A stretch of DNA of 64,000 nucleotides from an uncultured Paludibaculum sp. (GCF_963665245.1 NZ_OY762269.1:930001-994000); one strand, 5' to 3'. Shown: positions 1 through 9,006, numbered from the stretch's first letter. The notes: a model not told the origin generated them from the letters alone. Numbers and translations: made by a program.

Positions 1-2
1 AC

Positions 3-863
3 GCCCAGGTCGCGGAGTTCCTCGGCATCAACTACTCGGCCAAGCTGAACTTCACCGCCAACGGTGCCCGCAACGCGTGGTTCGATGCCGACAACAACAT
101 CGTTTTTGATCGTGGCACTGTCGACTTCACCCCGGTTCGCAAGGTTGTCGCCGGCTCCGCCGCCGTGCCCTTCCCGCCCTCCACCGCCGATCCCGGCTCC
201 GTCGGGGATGACGGCTACAGCCCCCTCATCAGGCTCGGCAATCTCATCTACAACGCCCCTGTCGTCGCTTTCGGTGCCGAGGCCGCCGACATCAACTTCC
301 CTGCCGGCAACCCCGACTACACCAAAGTGCATGACGAGGTCCTGGCCATCGACACCACCGAAATGACTGTCACCCTCCAGCTCGTCAACGGCTTCTCCTT
401 CGGCCGCCCGGTCTGGTACATCTCCACCGAAGCCAGCCTGGCGAACGTCGCAGCCATCGAGGGTGCCACATACGCGCCACGGCTCCAGAAACTGGTCACC
501 GGTCGCGACGACAGCTTCGCCAGCCCTGTTGAACGCATCTTTATCGCCGTCAACGGTCCCTACGAGGACGGCTGCGACAATCCCATGCGCCAGGGCCTCT
601 ATGCGGCATTGACCGACGGCCACCGCCCCAACAACGTCTTTGGTGGTATCCCGACCATTGCGCCCGACTACAGTCCGCTGTGGAACGGGAACCTGTATGA
701 GTGGACTCAGCCAGCCATTGCCCGCGGCTATCGCGGTCAGCTCCGCGAAGAGTTCCAGATCCTCACGTACGTGCAGGATGGGATTCTCACCGGACCTGGA
801 GGCTCCAAGTTCGGTGACAGCCAGTTCATCGTGAACTGTCCGCCCGTGCAGCGGTTGAACTAG
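3..863 (+). CDS. Hypothetical protein, 5'-truncated by window edge
   Basis: The reading frame is open from the first bases of the window to a TAG at 861-863, so the start and any signal peptide lie upstream; 286 residues are visible. I do not recognise a catalytic motif. The visible part is rich in Gly, Asn, Pro and aromatic residues with alternating hydrophobic strands, as in secreted beta-rich proteins. It has two cysteines near the end (in GCDNP and NCPPV) that could pair outside the cytoplasm. The next gene is convergent and starts its stop codon 26 bases away. A Met at 165 exists, but coding-quality sequence continues upstream of it, so that is not the real start. Function unknown. Confidence 0.75.
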   Translation, partial: AQVAEFLGINYSAKLNFTANGARNAWFDADNNIVFDRGTVDFTPVRKVVAGSAAVPFPPSTADPGSVGDDGYSPLIRLGNLIYNAPVVAFGAEAADINFPAGNPDYTKVHDEVLAIDTTEMTVTLQLVNGFSFGRPVWYISTEASLANVAAIEGATYAPRLQKLVTGRDDSFASPVERIFIAVNGPYEDGCDNPMRQGLYAALTDGHRPNNVFGGIPTIAPDYSPLWNGNLYEWTQPAIARGYRGQLREEFQILTYVQDGILTGPGGSKFGDSQFIVNCPPVQRLN

Positions 864-888
864 TGCCAGGAACGGGGCGGGGGCTTCT

Positions 889-2358
889 TCAGCTCCCCCT
901 CACCTTCACATAGCGCTGGTAGGCCCGGTCCCAGGCGGGGTCGGGCTTGCCTTCGTAGGTCTCGAGTTCGAAGGAGTTGCGGACCACTTCGCGCAGCTCC
1001 TTCAGGTCCTTCACCTCTCCGGCGCCGATGGCCTGGACGAGGATGTTGCCGGCGGCGGTTGCTTCGGTCGGTCCGGCGATTACGGTACGGCCGGTGGCCG
1101 AGGCGACGAACTGGTTCAAGAGGGCGTTCTTCGAGCCGCCGCCCACGATGTGGATGACCTCGATGCGGTGGCCCACCAGCGATTCCAGGCTCTCCAATAC
1201 CTGCCGGTAACGGAAGGCGAGGCTCTCGAGGCAGACGCGGACGTAGCCGCCCAACCCTTCCGGCACGTTCTGGCCGGTCTTGCGGCAGTAGGCCGCGATA
1301 CGCTCCGGCATGTGGCCCGGTTCCAGAAACTGGTCCGGATCCAGGACGGCGGCGAACGGCGCGGCCTCGGCGGCCAGCTTCGTGAGCTCAGTGTAGCTGT
1401 ACTCCTTGCCTTCCAGCAGCCACGCGCGGCGACACTCCTGCACTAGCCAGAGGCCGGCGATGTTCTTCAGCAGGCGGGTCTTGCCCTCGACGCCGATCTC
1501 GTTCGTGAGGGTCAATTCCAGGGCCTTGGGCGTGACAATGGGCTCGTCGATCTCGACACCCATCAAGGACCAGGTGCCGGAGCTGATGTAGCACCAGGGC
1601 CGGTCGCCGGTGGCGGGCACCGCGGCCACGGCTGCCGCCGTGTCGTGACCCGCGGTGGCAAAGACCGGCGTCTCGCCGAGGCCGCAGGTGTCCTGCAGGT
1701 CGTCCAACAGGCTGCCCAGGCGAGTGCCAGGAGGCACGATGTCACCCAGGATGTGTGTGGGCAGGCCGAGCGTCTCCAGCAGTTCCGTGGACCAGCGGCG
1801 GAGAGTTGGGTTGTAGAACTGCGAGGTGCTGGCGATGGTCAGCTCGTTCTTCTTCGAACCGCAGAGCCAGTAGCTGAGCAGGTCCGGCATGAAGAGCAGC
1901 TTCTCGGCGGCGCGCAGGCCGGGGGAGCCGGCGAGCTTGGCGGCGTAGAGCTGGTAGAGCGAGTTCAGCGCCATGAACTGGAGGCCGGTCTGCTCGAAGA
2001 TGTTCTCCTTGCCGGCGGCGGCCAGGGCCGCGTCGTAGGCGGCGTTGTTGCGCGGGTCCCGGTAGTGGCGGGGATTCACCACCAGCTCACCGTTCGCGTC
2101 GAGCAGGCCGTAGTCGACACCCCACGTATCGACGGCGATGCCATCGAGCTTCAGATTGCGTTCCCGGCCGGCCTTGCGCAGCCCTTCGCGGATGTCGCGA
2201 AAGAGACGGAAGGCGTCCCAGTACAGGCCGTCGGGCAGGCGTACGGGCTCGTTCAGGAAGCGGTGCAACTCTTCCAGTTGCAGGCGCCGGTCAGCGAGCG
2301 TGCCCAGCATGGCGCGACCGCTCTCGGCGCCCAGGTCGATTGCGACGTAGTGACTCAT
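889..2358 (-). CDS. rhaB: Rhamnulokinase-type FGGY carbohydrate kinase
   Basis: A 489-residue sugar kinase of the FGGY family, the usual length of rhamnulokinase, which phosphorylates L-rhamnulose to L-rhamnulose 1-phosphate in the cytoplasm. The N-terminus carries the phosphate-1 ATP motif (AIDLGAESGRAML), an internal VDTWGVDYGLLD segment lies in the substrate-binding half, and the catalytic-Asp motif is in TAGHDTAAAV. GGGSKN and the Gly-rich C-terminal lobe match the adenosine site. The ATG at 2358 is chosen because family similarity begins there; a longer frame upstream has no kinase sequence. Its ATG overlaps the TGA of the upstream dehydrogenase gene (ATGA), implying translational coupling. 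Neither rhamnose isomerase nor aldolase is in the window, so another deoxyketose substrate such as fuculose is possible. Confidence 0.88.
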   Translation of the reverse strand: MSHYVAIDLGAESGRAMLGTLADRRLQLEELHRFLNEPVRLPDGLYWDAFRLFRDIREGLRKAGRERNLKLDGIAVDTWGVDYGLLDANGELVVNPRHYRDPRNNAAYDAALAAAGKENIFEQTGLQFMALNSLYQLYAAKLAGSPGLRAAEKLLFMPDLLSYWLCGSKKNELTIASTSQFYNPTLRRWSTELLETLGLPTHILGDIVPPGTRLGSLLDDLQDTCGLGETPVFATAGHDTAAAVAAVPATGDRPWCYISSGTWSLMGVEIDEPIVTPKALELTLTNEIGVEGKTRLLKNIAGLWLVQECRRAWLLEGKEYSYTELTKLAAEAAPFAAVLDPDQFLEPGHMPERIAAYCRKTGQNVPEGLGGYVRVCLESLAFRYRQVLESLESLVGHRIEVIHIVGGGSKNALLNQFVASATGRTVIAGPTEATAAGNILVQAIGAGEVKDLKELREVVRNSFELETYEGKPDPAWDRAYQRYVKVRGS

Positions 2359-3392
2359 AGCGTGAAATCGTAGATCAGTTTGCCGACACCGTCGGAGTAC
2401 TCGTGCAGCATCTCGAAGCCGTGCTGCGCCTGTGCCAGCGGTAGCACATGGGTGATGAGGCTGGTGGGGATGCGTCCACCGGCCAGTAGTGCTCCGGCGG
2501 CGCGGCCCTTGTGGTTGGAGCGCTTCATCACCTGGATGTTCAGTTCCTTCGACATGGCTGTGTGGAGGTCGACGTCGAACTGCAGCGGCACCGGGATGCC
2601 GATGAGGACGAAGCGGCCGCCATCGCGCGCGCACTGGATGCCGAGGTTGATGGTGCGCGGGTCGCCGGCCGCATCAAAGACGATGTCGACGCCGCGGCCG
2701 TGGGTCTTCTGCATGACGGCGTCGCGGAAGTCGCCTTCGGTCAAGTTGAGGGCCACGTCGGCGCCCATCGCCTTGGCGAGTTCCAGGCGGTGGGGGACTC
2801 GGTCGCAAGCCAACACCATCTCGGCTCCTGCCTGCTTGGCCATCGCGATGCCGAGCAGCCCGATGGAGCCCGTGCCCATGACGGCCACGGTGTCGCCGAG
2901 GCGGACGGGCGCGAGTTCGTAGGTGTGGACCCAGACGGCCACCGGTTCCATGAGCGTGGCCTGGTGCCAGGTGAGGGAGCCGGGGATGGGATCGGCGTTA
3001 TGGGCCGGTACGACGCAGTAGTCGCGCAGGCAGCCCTGCTCCTCCGGGCCGCCCATGAATTTGGAGGTGCGGCAGAGGTTGTGGCGGCCGGCGATGCAGT
3101 GTTCGCAGTGGCCGCAGGTGATGGAGGGTTCCAGGCTGACGCGATCGCCGACCTTGTAGCCGTGGACTCCGGCGCCCACCTCGACCACTTCGCCGACGGG
3201 CTCATGGCCCAGGACCTGGGGGTACTTAGCCTGACCGGCGTGGATGCGGCCTTCGGCCCACCAGTGGAGATCGGAGCCGCAGAGACCAACGGCCCGCATT
3301 TTGACGAGAAGTTCGCCGGAACGCGGGCCGTCGGGGAGAGGTGCTTCGATGAGTTCGAGACGCTTCGGGGCGACAAGTGGAACGCTTCGCAT
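2355..3392 (-). CDS. Zinc-dependent medium-chain alcohol/polyol dehydrogenase
   Basis: A 345-residue MDR-superfamily dehydrogenase. The catalytic zinc site is visible as GLCGSD near residue 38 and GHEPVGEV near residue 63. The structural zinc loop has four Cys in CGHCEHC and NLC (about residues 93-107). The Rossmann motif GTGSIGLLG near residue 174 binds NAD(P). The family oxidises secondary alcohols such as sorbitol, L-iditol or threonine. Sharing a 4-base overlap with the rhamnulokinase gene suggests a role in deoxysugar or polyol catabolism, possibly oxidising a hexose or a lactaldehyde/propanediol-type product; that is inference. It begins 17 bases after the stop of the secretin-like gene, so read-through from that operon is possible. 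Substrate not assignable from sequence alone. Confidence 0.85.
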   Translation of the reverse strand: MRSVPLVAPKRLELIEAPLPDGPRSGELLVKMRAVGLCGSDLHWWAEGRIHAGQAKYPQVLGHEPVGEVVEVGAGVHGYKVGDRVSLEPSITCGHCEHCIAGRHNLCRTSKFMGGPEEQGCLRDYCVVPAHNADPIPGSLTWHQATLMEPVAVWVHTYELAPVRLGDTVAVMGTGSIGLLGIAMAKQAGAEMVLACDRVPHRLELAKAMGADVALNLTEGDFRDAVMQKTHGRGVDIVFDAAGDPRTINLGIQCARDGGRFVLIGIPVPLQFDVDLHTAMSKELNIQVMKRSNHKGRAAGALLAGGRIPTSLITHVLPLAQAQHGFEMLHEYSDGVGKLIYDFTL

Positions 3393-3409
3393 GAAGCGAC
3401 CAGAATATC

Positions 3410-4174
3410 TCAGTCGACAGCTTTAGCGGTAAGGACCAGGATGAACGCCGTCTTGTCAGAGCCCGTCTTGGCTTTGCCGACCACCACCTTCTGACCGGCC
3501 CGGATGTCCAGGTTCGTGCTGAACCCAATGTCGCTGACCTCGAACCCATTGGGCTTCCCGTTGGCATCCACCCCCGACGCGATGGGGAGTCGGAGATGGA
3601 ACCGGAACTTGTCGAACCGAATCACCACGGTCTGATCGGAAGCAACCACCGCCGCGTTTCGGTAAGAAAGCTGGTAGCTAGCGATCCGGGGGATCTGCTC
3701 CGTGATTCGCCCCACATTGCCACTGGTCTCGGCCTCCTGTCCCTCTCGCGCCCGCAGCACCGCGCTGTCCAGTAGGCGGAAATCCGTGTACCCAAACAGG
3801 TTCTTCAGTTGCTTCACCACCGGATCCAGGTCCGCCGGCACCGCATCACCCACGTTGCCGGTGGGCGCCGCCATCATCAAGTACGCGATGAGTTCAATAT
3901 TGCGGTTCCCGCTCGGAGCCGAACCACGAGGCACGTCATACCGCTTCACCAACTCCTCGGCGGTCTGCATGTCGAAGTCGTTGTAGGTGCCCACGCTCAG
4001 CGCCTTCAACTCTTTGTTCGCGTTCACCTTGGCATCCCGGACGCTCGCGCGAACCAGTTCCTGCAGGGCATTCACATCGACATACTTCACGTCGAAGACC
4101 TTCTGCAGATACTTCTTCTCCTGCGCCCCCGCCGTCAAGACCAGCGCAACTAACACTACGATCAGCTTCTTCAT
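3410..4174 (-). CDS. Exported short secretin-like protein
   Basis: A 254-residue protein with a Sec signal peptide (Lys-Lys start, hydrophobic VVLVALVLTAG, cleavage near residue 17). The region after it (YLQKVFDVKYVDVNALQELV, then an LSVGTYNDFDMQTAEELVKRYD stretch split here by description) reads like the N1-type ring-building fold of secretins. The last 60 residues contain an RAGQKVVVGKAK then FILVLTAK pattern, reminiscent of the end of secretin proteins, which usually have a Gly-Gln-Thr-Val motif followed by a final strand. It is far too short to form a full secretin barrel. AAGGAG lies 7 bases before the ATG. Its start overlaps the stop of the anti-sigma-like gene (ATGA), making it the third member of an ECF operon. 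It may be a periplasmic sensor or effector; function unproven. Confidence 0.7.
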   Translation of the reverse strand: MKKLIVVLVALVLTAGAQEKKYLQKVFDVKYVDVNALQELVRASVRDAKVNANKELKALSVGTYNDFDMQTAEELVKRYDVPRGSAPSGNRNIELIAYLMMAAPTGNVGDAVPADLDPVVKQLKNLFGYTDFRLLDSAVLRAREGQEAETSGNVGRITEQIPRIASYQLSYRNAAVVASDQTVVIRFDKFRFHLRLPIASGVDANGKPNGFEVSDIGFSTNLDIRAGQKVVVGKAKTGSDKTAFILVLTAKAVD

Positions 4175-4635
4175 CGTTCTGCTCCTTTTGAATTCATTGC
4201 CCACAGGATCACCACATCCGGGTCGTCCGTCATGAGCTTCACAAACTGCGTCTCGCCGGATGACGCGGGCTGCTCGGGTCGAGCGCTGGCCACGGGGTCG
4301 ACCTTCGGTTGGGCCTTCGCCGCGCGGGCCATCACTGCCTTCACTGCCGGTGCAGGGGTGGTCACCGGCGGTCGCGATTCCAGCTTCGGTCCTGCCGGAA
4401 CTTTGGCCACCAGGGGTGGCCGAGGGGCCGGCTTTGTGTCGAAGGGAACCACCGCCACCAGCACCAAGGCCGCGGCCGCCACGGGTGCGAGAGCCCACAA
4501 CCACCACCGATGCCGCGCCGGCTTCGAGACTTCCGACAGAACCCGCGCCCGAACCGCTTCGGTTGCCCCCAGCGGCAACTCTTCTTCTTTCAGATCGCGC
4601 AACGCCAAGTCCAGATCGTCGTCTGTCCAGCTCAT
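4171..4635 (-). CDS. Single-pass membrane protein, probable anti-sigma factor
   Basis: A 154-residue protein starting at MSWTDDD. It has an acidic cytoplasmic N-terminal stretch of about 40 residues, one strong transmembrane helix (about residues 44-65: WWLWALAPVAAAALVLVAVV), then a Pro/Ala/Lys-rich periplasmic linker and a short terminal domain ending in DPDVVILWAM. This topology, and translational coupling by ATGA overlaps to an ECF sigma gene upstream and an exported protein downstream, are typical of membrane anti-sigma factors. No zinc-binding HxxxCxxC motif is present, so it is not a classical ZAS type. The sigma-binding role is inferred from context. The Pro-rich linker could span the periplasm toward the exported partner. 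Confidence 0.7.
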   Translation of the reverse strand: MSWTDDDLDLALRDLKEEELPLGATEAVRARVLSEVSKPARHRWWLWALAPVAAAALVLVAVVPFDTKPAPRPPLVAKVPAGPKLESRPPVTTPAPAVKAVMARAAKAQPKVDPVASARPEQPASSGETQFVKLMTDDPDVVILWAMNSKGAER

Positions 4636-5138
4636 CGCATTCTCCTCTCCACAAAGGCCTTCAGCTTGCCTTTGGCTGTCGAAATCTGGCTGCGCACCGT
4701 CACCTCCGTGGTGCCCAGAATTCCGGCCACTTCCGCCGTGTCGAGCCCTTCGATCTCGCGCAGGATCACGGCCGCCCGTTCCCGTTCGGCCAGAATCGTG
4801 AGGCCTTCGGCCATCAGACGCCGGCGTTCCGCCTGCTCCATGTCGGTCTGCTGCGCTGCCGCTACCGGAGGCTCCCAATCGATGGGCTCTGTCGGCTTGC
4901 GGACGCGCAACTGATCGAAGCAGGCGTTCATGGTGGTCCGGTAGAGCCAACTCGTCAGGCCCCGTTCTTCGTCAATCTGGTGGAAATGTTTGTAGAGCCG
5001 CAGGAACACCTCCTGTGAGAGGTCCTGGGCATCTTCCAGACGGCCGAGCATGCGCAGTGCCACGCGCAGCACCATGCGCTCGTGCCGGAGCATGATCTGC
5101 TCGAATGCAGCAGTCCGGTCCGAGCTCTGCCAGGCCAT
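4632..5138 (-). CDS. ECF-family RNA polymerase sigma factor
   Basis: A 168-residue sigma-70 family regulator with region 2 (DAQDLSQEVFLRLYKHF and TSWLYRTTMNACFDQLR, about residues 36-80) and region 4 (LAERERAAVILREIEGLDT, then a helix-turn-helix EVAGILGTTEVTVRS, about residues 115-155). It would direct core polymerase to a small regulon and be held by the coupled membrane protein downstream. The ATG at 5138 gives a normal ECF length; a GTG nine codons upstream is an alternative, and the frame remains open far upstream through Pro/Ser-rich sequence that does not look like sigma protein. First gene of a three-gene operon with two ATGA overlaps. Confidence 0.85.
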   Translation of the reverse strand: MAWQSSDRTAAFEQIMLRHERMVLRVALRMLGRLEDAQDLSQEVFLRLYKHFHQIDEERGLTSWLYRTTMNACFDQLRVRKPTEPIDWEPPVAAAQQTDMEQAERRRLMAEGLTILAERERAAVILREIEGLDTAEVAGILGTTEVTVRSQISTAKGKLKAFVERRMR

Positions 5139-5978
5139 CGAAAGCTGAAGTCCTTCCAAATCCACTCGCCCTGTTATACGCGAGCGACTGCCCAAGCGTT
5201 GAGAGGAAAAATTGCAGAGGCGGCGGGTTTGTATGCCGACGGCCGGGATTGGCCTGGGGTGGGGACGGGCGGGGCTCGTGAGGTTGGTGAGAAGGCGTTT
5301 TGATTCAGCGGCTTCGGAGGGGGCCGAGGGTTGGATGGTGCCGATGGCGTCCTGGTGGTCGGAGTTGGCTTTGATTGTTTTGGGGGAGTGGATTGTGGGG
5401 GCTGAGGAGGGGGCGGCGGATGAGGGGTGCGGTGGGTTTGATGCCTCGGGGCGAGTGGATTGCTGGGTCGGGTTCGGGGTCTTGGGTTGCTGGGATGGGT
5501 TGGTTGGGGATTCCTGGGGGGCTATCCGCTCGCTTACGCTCGCGGCTCCGTTTGCGGACGTAACGGGTCCGCTGGCGGGCGCTCCGTTCGTTCGAGCCTG
5601 TTCCGATCCCGTTCGTCTTTTCATACATCTCCTTGGCCGGGATTGTAGTGGACGAGGTCCAAAGAAGGAGTTGCCGGGGCCGATGTCGCTGCATTCGTAA
5701 GTTATTGCACATAAATGGTTAGGGGCTGTTTGGGTTTATTTTGGAAGCGCGTGACCGGGTCTGGGCGGGAGCGGATTCCGGGAAGAACCGAGGATGGTCT
5801 GCGATGGAGGATGGCAAGGGTGCCCCCACAATCCCGGAGGACGGCGGACCTCCTGGTCAGCCTTTCGCCAACAAACCAGTACGCCCGAATCACCCCACAT
5901 AGCGGTTCAGCCTTCCCTGAAACTACCTGTTGACAGATTACCGGTACCCTGCTTACCATCAACGTGTAGGCGGATCAC
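5139..5978. other. Long intergenic region with strong G/T strand bias
   Basis: These 840 bases separate the divergent ECF operon and PadR gene. From about 5215 to 5520 the plus strand is strikingly G- and T-rich, and open frames on both strands are low in complexity (Gly/Trp on plus, Pro/Ser on minus), so I read it as non-coding. At about 5521-5550 there is an element with near-repeated cgctcg / cgctcg units around TTACG that looks like a dispersed intergenic repeat. The last 50 bases hold the PadR promoter. No RNA gene recognised. Confidence 0.5.
5930..5959 (+). promoter_or_regulatory. Candidate sigma-70 type promoter of padR-ADOP pair
   Basis: A perfect TTGACA at 5930-5935 is followed after 18 bases by TACCAT at 5954-5959, four of six matches to the -10 consensus, 20 bases before the PadR ATG. 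The TTGACA-to-start distance resembles that of the two other PadR genes in the window. A partial dyad (ACGTGT with ACATGT) lies between the -10 and the start and could be a PadR operator; that part is inference. Confidence 0.5.
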
Positions 5979-6317
5979 ATGTCAGAACCCAAGACCGACA
6001 TCCCTTACGGCACTCTCGACCTCCTCATCCTCCAGACCCTCAGCACCATGGGCGCCATGCACGGCTATCGCCTTGCCCGTCGCATGGAACAGGTCTCCGG
6101 CGACCTCCTGCGCCTCAACCAGGGCTCCATCTATCCCGCCCTCATCCGCCTCGAGCAGGCCCGCCTCATCGCTACTGAATGGAGCGTCTCCGAGACCAAT
6201 CGCAAAGTAAAGGTGTACGCCCTCACCAAGCTCGGCAAAAAGCGCCTGGAAACCGAAGTGGCCAAATGGCACGAAACCACGCTGTTGGTCGACAGGTTCC
6301 TGGAGGCCAAGCCATGA
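5979..6317 (+). CDS. PadR-family transcriptional regulator
   Basis: A 112-residue winged-helix regulator. The PadR signature is clear: YGTLDLLILQTL at the first helix, MHGYRLARRM, then GSIYPALIRLEQ and the wing strand with YALTKLGKKRL. Proteins of this subgroup in Acidobacteria are encoded directly before large ADOP permeases and probably repress their own operon. The stop overlaps the permease ATG (ATGA), so the two are co-translated. The short C-terminal helix for dimerisation is present (VAKWHETTLLVDRFL). The ligand is unknown. Confidence 0.9.
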   Translation: MSEPKTDIPYGTLDLLILQTLSTMGAMHGYRLARRMEQVSGDLLRLNQGSIYPALIRLEQARLIATEWSVSETNRKVKVYALTKLGKKRLETEVAKWHETTLLVDRFLEAKP

Positions 6318-8953
6318 GCCTGCCCACCCTCCTCCACCGCCTGCTCGCCTCCCTCCAGCGCCGGCGCCTCGAATCCGAACTCGACGGTGAGATCCTTGCG
6401 CACCTGGAACTCGCGCAGCACGAGGCGATGGCCCGTGGCCTCACACCGGAAGAGGCCGCCGACGAGGCACGACGCCACTTCGGCGGCATCGCCCAGATCC
6501 AGGAGGACCACCGCGACGCCCGCACCGTGAATTGGCTCGAGACCGTATTTCGGGATCTCCGGCTGGGTGCCGCCTCTCTCAAACGCGACCCCGTCTTAGC
6601 CTGCATCACCATCGGCGTACTCGCCCTCGGCATTGGCGCCAACACCGCGATGTTCAGCCTCCTGGACGCCACGCTCCTGCGCCCGCTTCCATTCCCTGAG
6701 CCCGATCGCATAGTCCGCGTCTGGGAGACTCCGTCCTCAGCGCATCGCAATTCCGTCAACACCCTCGACTTCCTCGATTGGCAGCGCATGAACACGGTCT
6801 TTCAGGCGCTGGCGGCCGAGAGTTCCACGACCGCCACACTCGCGGCCGATGGTGAGCCCGAACGAGTCCCCCTGAAACTGGTGACCGCCGCCTACTTCCA
6901 GGTCTTCGCCGTGAACGCGCGGATGGGCCGAACCTTCGAGGCCAGGGATGATTCGTCCGGAGCCGAGCCGGTCCTCGTCCTCAGCCACGCTTCCTGGCAG
7001 GGCCGCTTCGGCGGCCGTCCTGACATCATCGGGCGCAAAGTCCTCCTCGACGGCGAACCGCACCGCGTGGTGGGCGTGCTGCCACCTGGCCCCTTCGATC
7101 GCGAACAGGTGGCCATGTGGAAGCCTCTTCAGTTCACCCCCTCGCAGAGAACACGTGGCTTCCACTGGCTGCTTGTGGCCGGACGTCTCGGCCCAAGCGT
7201 CACCATCCAGCAGGCCAATCAGCAGATGCTCGCCATCGACGCGCGTCTCAGTGAGCTCTCTCCGCCCTGGAAGCGTGACTGGACTGTGAGTGTGGACCCG
7301 TTCCGCGAAGATCTCGTCGGCGAGAAGCTGAAGCGGTCGATGTATATCGCCTTCGGGGCCGTAGTTTTTGTACTGCTCATCGCCTGCGCGAATGTGGCGA
7401 ACCTTCTGCTCGCCCGGGGCGCCGCACGCGCAAAGGAAATGGCCGTCCGTGCCGCGCTCGGCGCCAGCCGGGGCCGCCTCGTTGGCCAGCTTCTCACGGA
7501 AACCCTGGTTCTCTGTCTCGCCGGAGGCGTGGCCAGCATAGCCGTTGCCCACCTCCTGCTACGTGCGGCCGTGCCACTGCTCGGCGACCTCCTGCCGTTT
7601 ACCGCCGAAGTCGGTCTTGACCTCCGCGTGCTCGCCTTTGCCGCCGCCATCGCCTTCAGCATCACCCTGGCCGTCGGCCTGCTGCCCTCTCTCCAGACCT
7701 CCTCCCACGGCATCGCTTCGTTCATCAACCAGGGCCACCGCGGCTCTTCCCAGCGGCAGGACGGCCTCCGGCGCACCATTGTCTCCGCCGAGGTTGCGGT
7801 CTCCCTCGTTCTCATCTGCGGAGCCCTGCTCCTGCTGAAAAGCCTCTTCAATCTCCAATCGGTCAGCACCGGCATCCGGACTGAAAACGTGATCACGACT
7901 ACCGTGGATCTCCCCTTGTCCGCATATCCCACTGCGGAGCAGGCATCACGCTTCTACCGCGATGCAACCGACCGTCTACGGGCCTTGCCCGGAATGGTGG
8001 ACGCGTCCGTCTCCTCCGCGCCGCCGCTGGAGCGGGTTGGCGAGGGCATGGCGATCCTGAATGCATCCCGCGACAAGTGGGTCGACATCGGCTACAAGCG
8101 GGTCAGCCCGGAATACTTCTCCACGCTGGGCATCCCTCTTCTCTCCGGCCGTGGTTTCACGGGCCGTGACCGCGCAGGATCTCCGCCCGTGGTGGTGGTC
8201 AATCAGGCCCTGGCCGCCAGGCTCACCGAGGTGTTTGGGATCGCTGCCCCCGTCGGCCACTCCCTCGATGTTGTCACTCCGGACTGGGTGAAGCTCGAGT
8301 CGAAACTGGTGAGTACGGAGATAGTCGGCATTATCCGCAGCGAGCTGACGGGCAATCCGGCAGCGGCCGAGGCGCCCGTCGCCTACATCCCCATCGACCA
8401 GGTGCCCCCGCGCCACGCCAGCTTTGTCCTCCGGACTACAGCGGAGTCCGTCGCCTCGGTGCCGGCCATCCGCCAGGTCATCCGGACGATCGACCCACAC
8501 CTGGCGCCCGGCGAGTTTCGAACCGTGGAACAAATCCGGCAGCGCAGCCTCAGCGGCGCCTCCCAGCCGGCGTCAGTCATCGCCGCCTTCGCGGTGGTCG
8601 CCCTGTTATTGGCGGCCATCGGCCTTTACGGCGTGCTGGCGCATGCGGTCACACGTCAGCGGAAGGAACTCGGCATCCGCCTGGCCCTCGGAGCCGCGCG
8701 AGGCAACATTGTTCGCAAGGTATTGAGCGAAGCCGGCTCCATGATCCTGGTGGGCCTGTTTTGCGGCCTCGCGGGCGTCTTCGCGCTCACGCGCCTGATG
8801 AAGGGCATTCTCTACGCCGTGCCTCCGCTGGACCCGGCCGTCCTGGCCGCCGCCTGCCTCACCATGGCCCTGGTCGGCCTGGCTGCTGCCTTTGTCCCCT
8901 CAATGCGGGCCGCCCGCCTGGACCCGGTGAGAATCCTCCGTGAGGACGGCTGA
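6314..8953 (+). CDS. ADOP-type ABC transporter permease (FtsX/MacB-like)
   Basis: An 879-residue inner-membrane protein with the acidobacterial duplicated-orphaned-permease architecture: an N-terminal helical prefix domain (about residues 15-75), a transmembrane helix (ITIGVLALGIGANTAMFS), a MacB-like periplasmic domain, an FtsX transmembrane block near residues 355-470 (ACANVANLLLARGAARAKEM), then a second periplasmic domain and a second FtsX block near residues 755-875. No ATPase is encoded next to it, as is usual for this family. Role is unproven; MacB-like mechanotransmission or efflux is the usual guess. Translationally coupled to the preceding PadR gene. The ATG at 6314 is chosen from the overlap; a longer frame exists upstream inside padR. 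Confidence 0.9.
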   Translation: MSLPTLLHRLLASLQRRRLESELDGEILAHLELAQHEAMARGLTPEEAADEARRHFGGIAQIQEDHRDARTVNWLETVFRDLRLGAASLKRDPVLACITIGVLALGIGANTAMFSLLDATLLRPLPFPEPDRIVRVWETPSSAHRNSVNTLDFLDWQRMNTVFQALAAESSTTATLAADGEPERVPLKLVTAAYFQVFAVNARMGRTFEARDDSSGAEPVLVLSHASWQGRFGGRPDIIGRKVLLDGEPHRVVGVLPPGPFDREQVAMWKPLQFTPSQRTRGFHWLLVAGRLGPSVTIQQANQQMLAIDARLSELSPPWKRDWTVSVDPFREDLVGEKLKRSMYIAFGAVVFVLLIACANVANLLLARGAARAKEMAVRAALGASRGRLVGQLLTETLVLCLAGGVASIAVAHLLLRAAVPLLGDLLPFTAEVGLDLRVLAFAAAIAFSITLAVGLLPSLQTSSHGIASFINQGHRGSSQRQDGLRRTIVSAEVAVSLVLICGALLLLKSLFNLQSVSTGIRTENVITTTVDLPLSAYPTAEQASRFYRDATDRLRALPGMVDASVSSAPPLERVGEGMAILNASRDKWVDIGYKRVSPEYFSTLGIPLLSGRGFTGRDRAGSPPVVVVNQALAARLTEVFGIAAPVGHSLDVVTPDWVKLESKLVSTEIVGIIRSELTGNPAAAEAPVAYIPIDQVPPRHASFVLRTTAESVASVPAIRQVIRTIDPHLAPGEFRTVEQIRQRSLSGASQPASVIAAFAVVALLLAAIGLYGVLAHAVTRQRKELGIRLALGAARGNIVRKVLSEAGSMILVGLFCGLAGVFALTRLMKGILYAVPPLDPAVLAAACLTMALVGLAAAFVPSMRAARLDPVRILREDG

Positions 8954-9006
8954 CCCAAGGCGCAAAACACAACAGCCCGAGGACCTCTAAACGGGCACCA
9001 CCCGGC

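Noticed and set aside
1645..2373. A 242-codon plus-strand frame inside rhamnulokinase
   Set aside because: It is antisense to a clearly recognised gene; long antisense frames are expected in GC-rich DNA.
5212..5700. A 162-codon Gly/Trp-rich plus-strand frame, and a long minus-strand N-terminal extension of the sigma factor
   Set aside because: Both are low-complexity products of the G/T bias. The sigma factor has normal length from 5138, and the extension is Pro/Ser-rich without family sequence.
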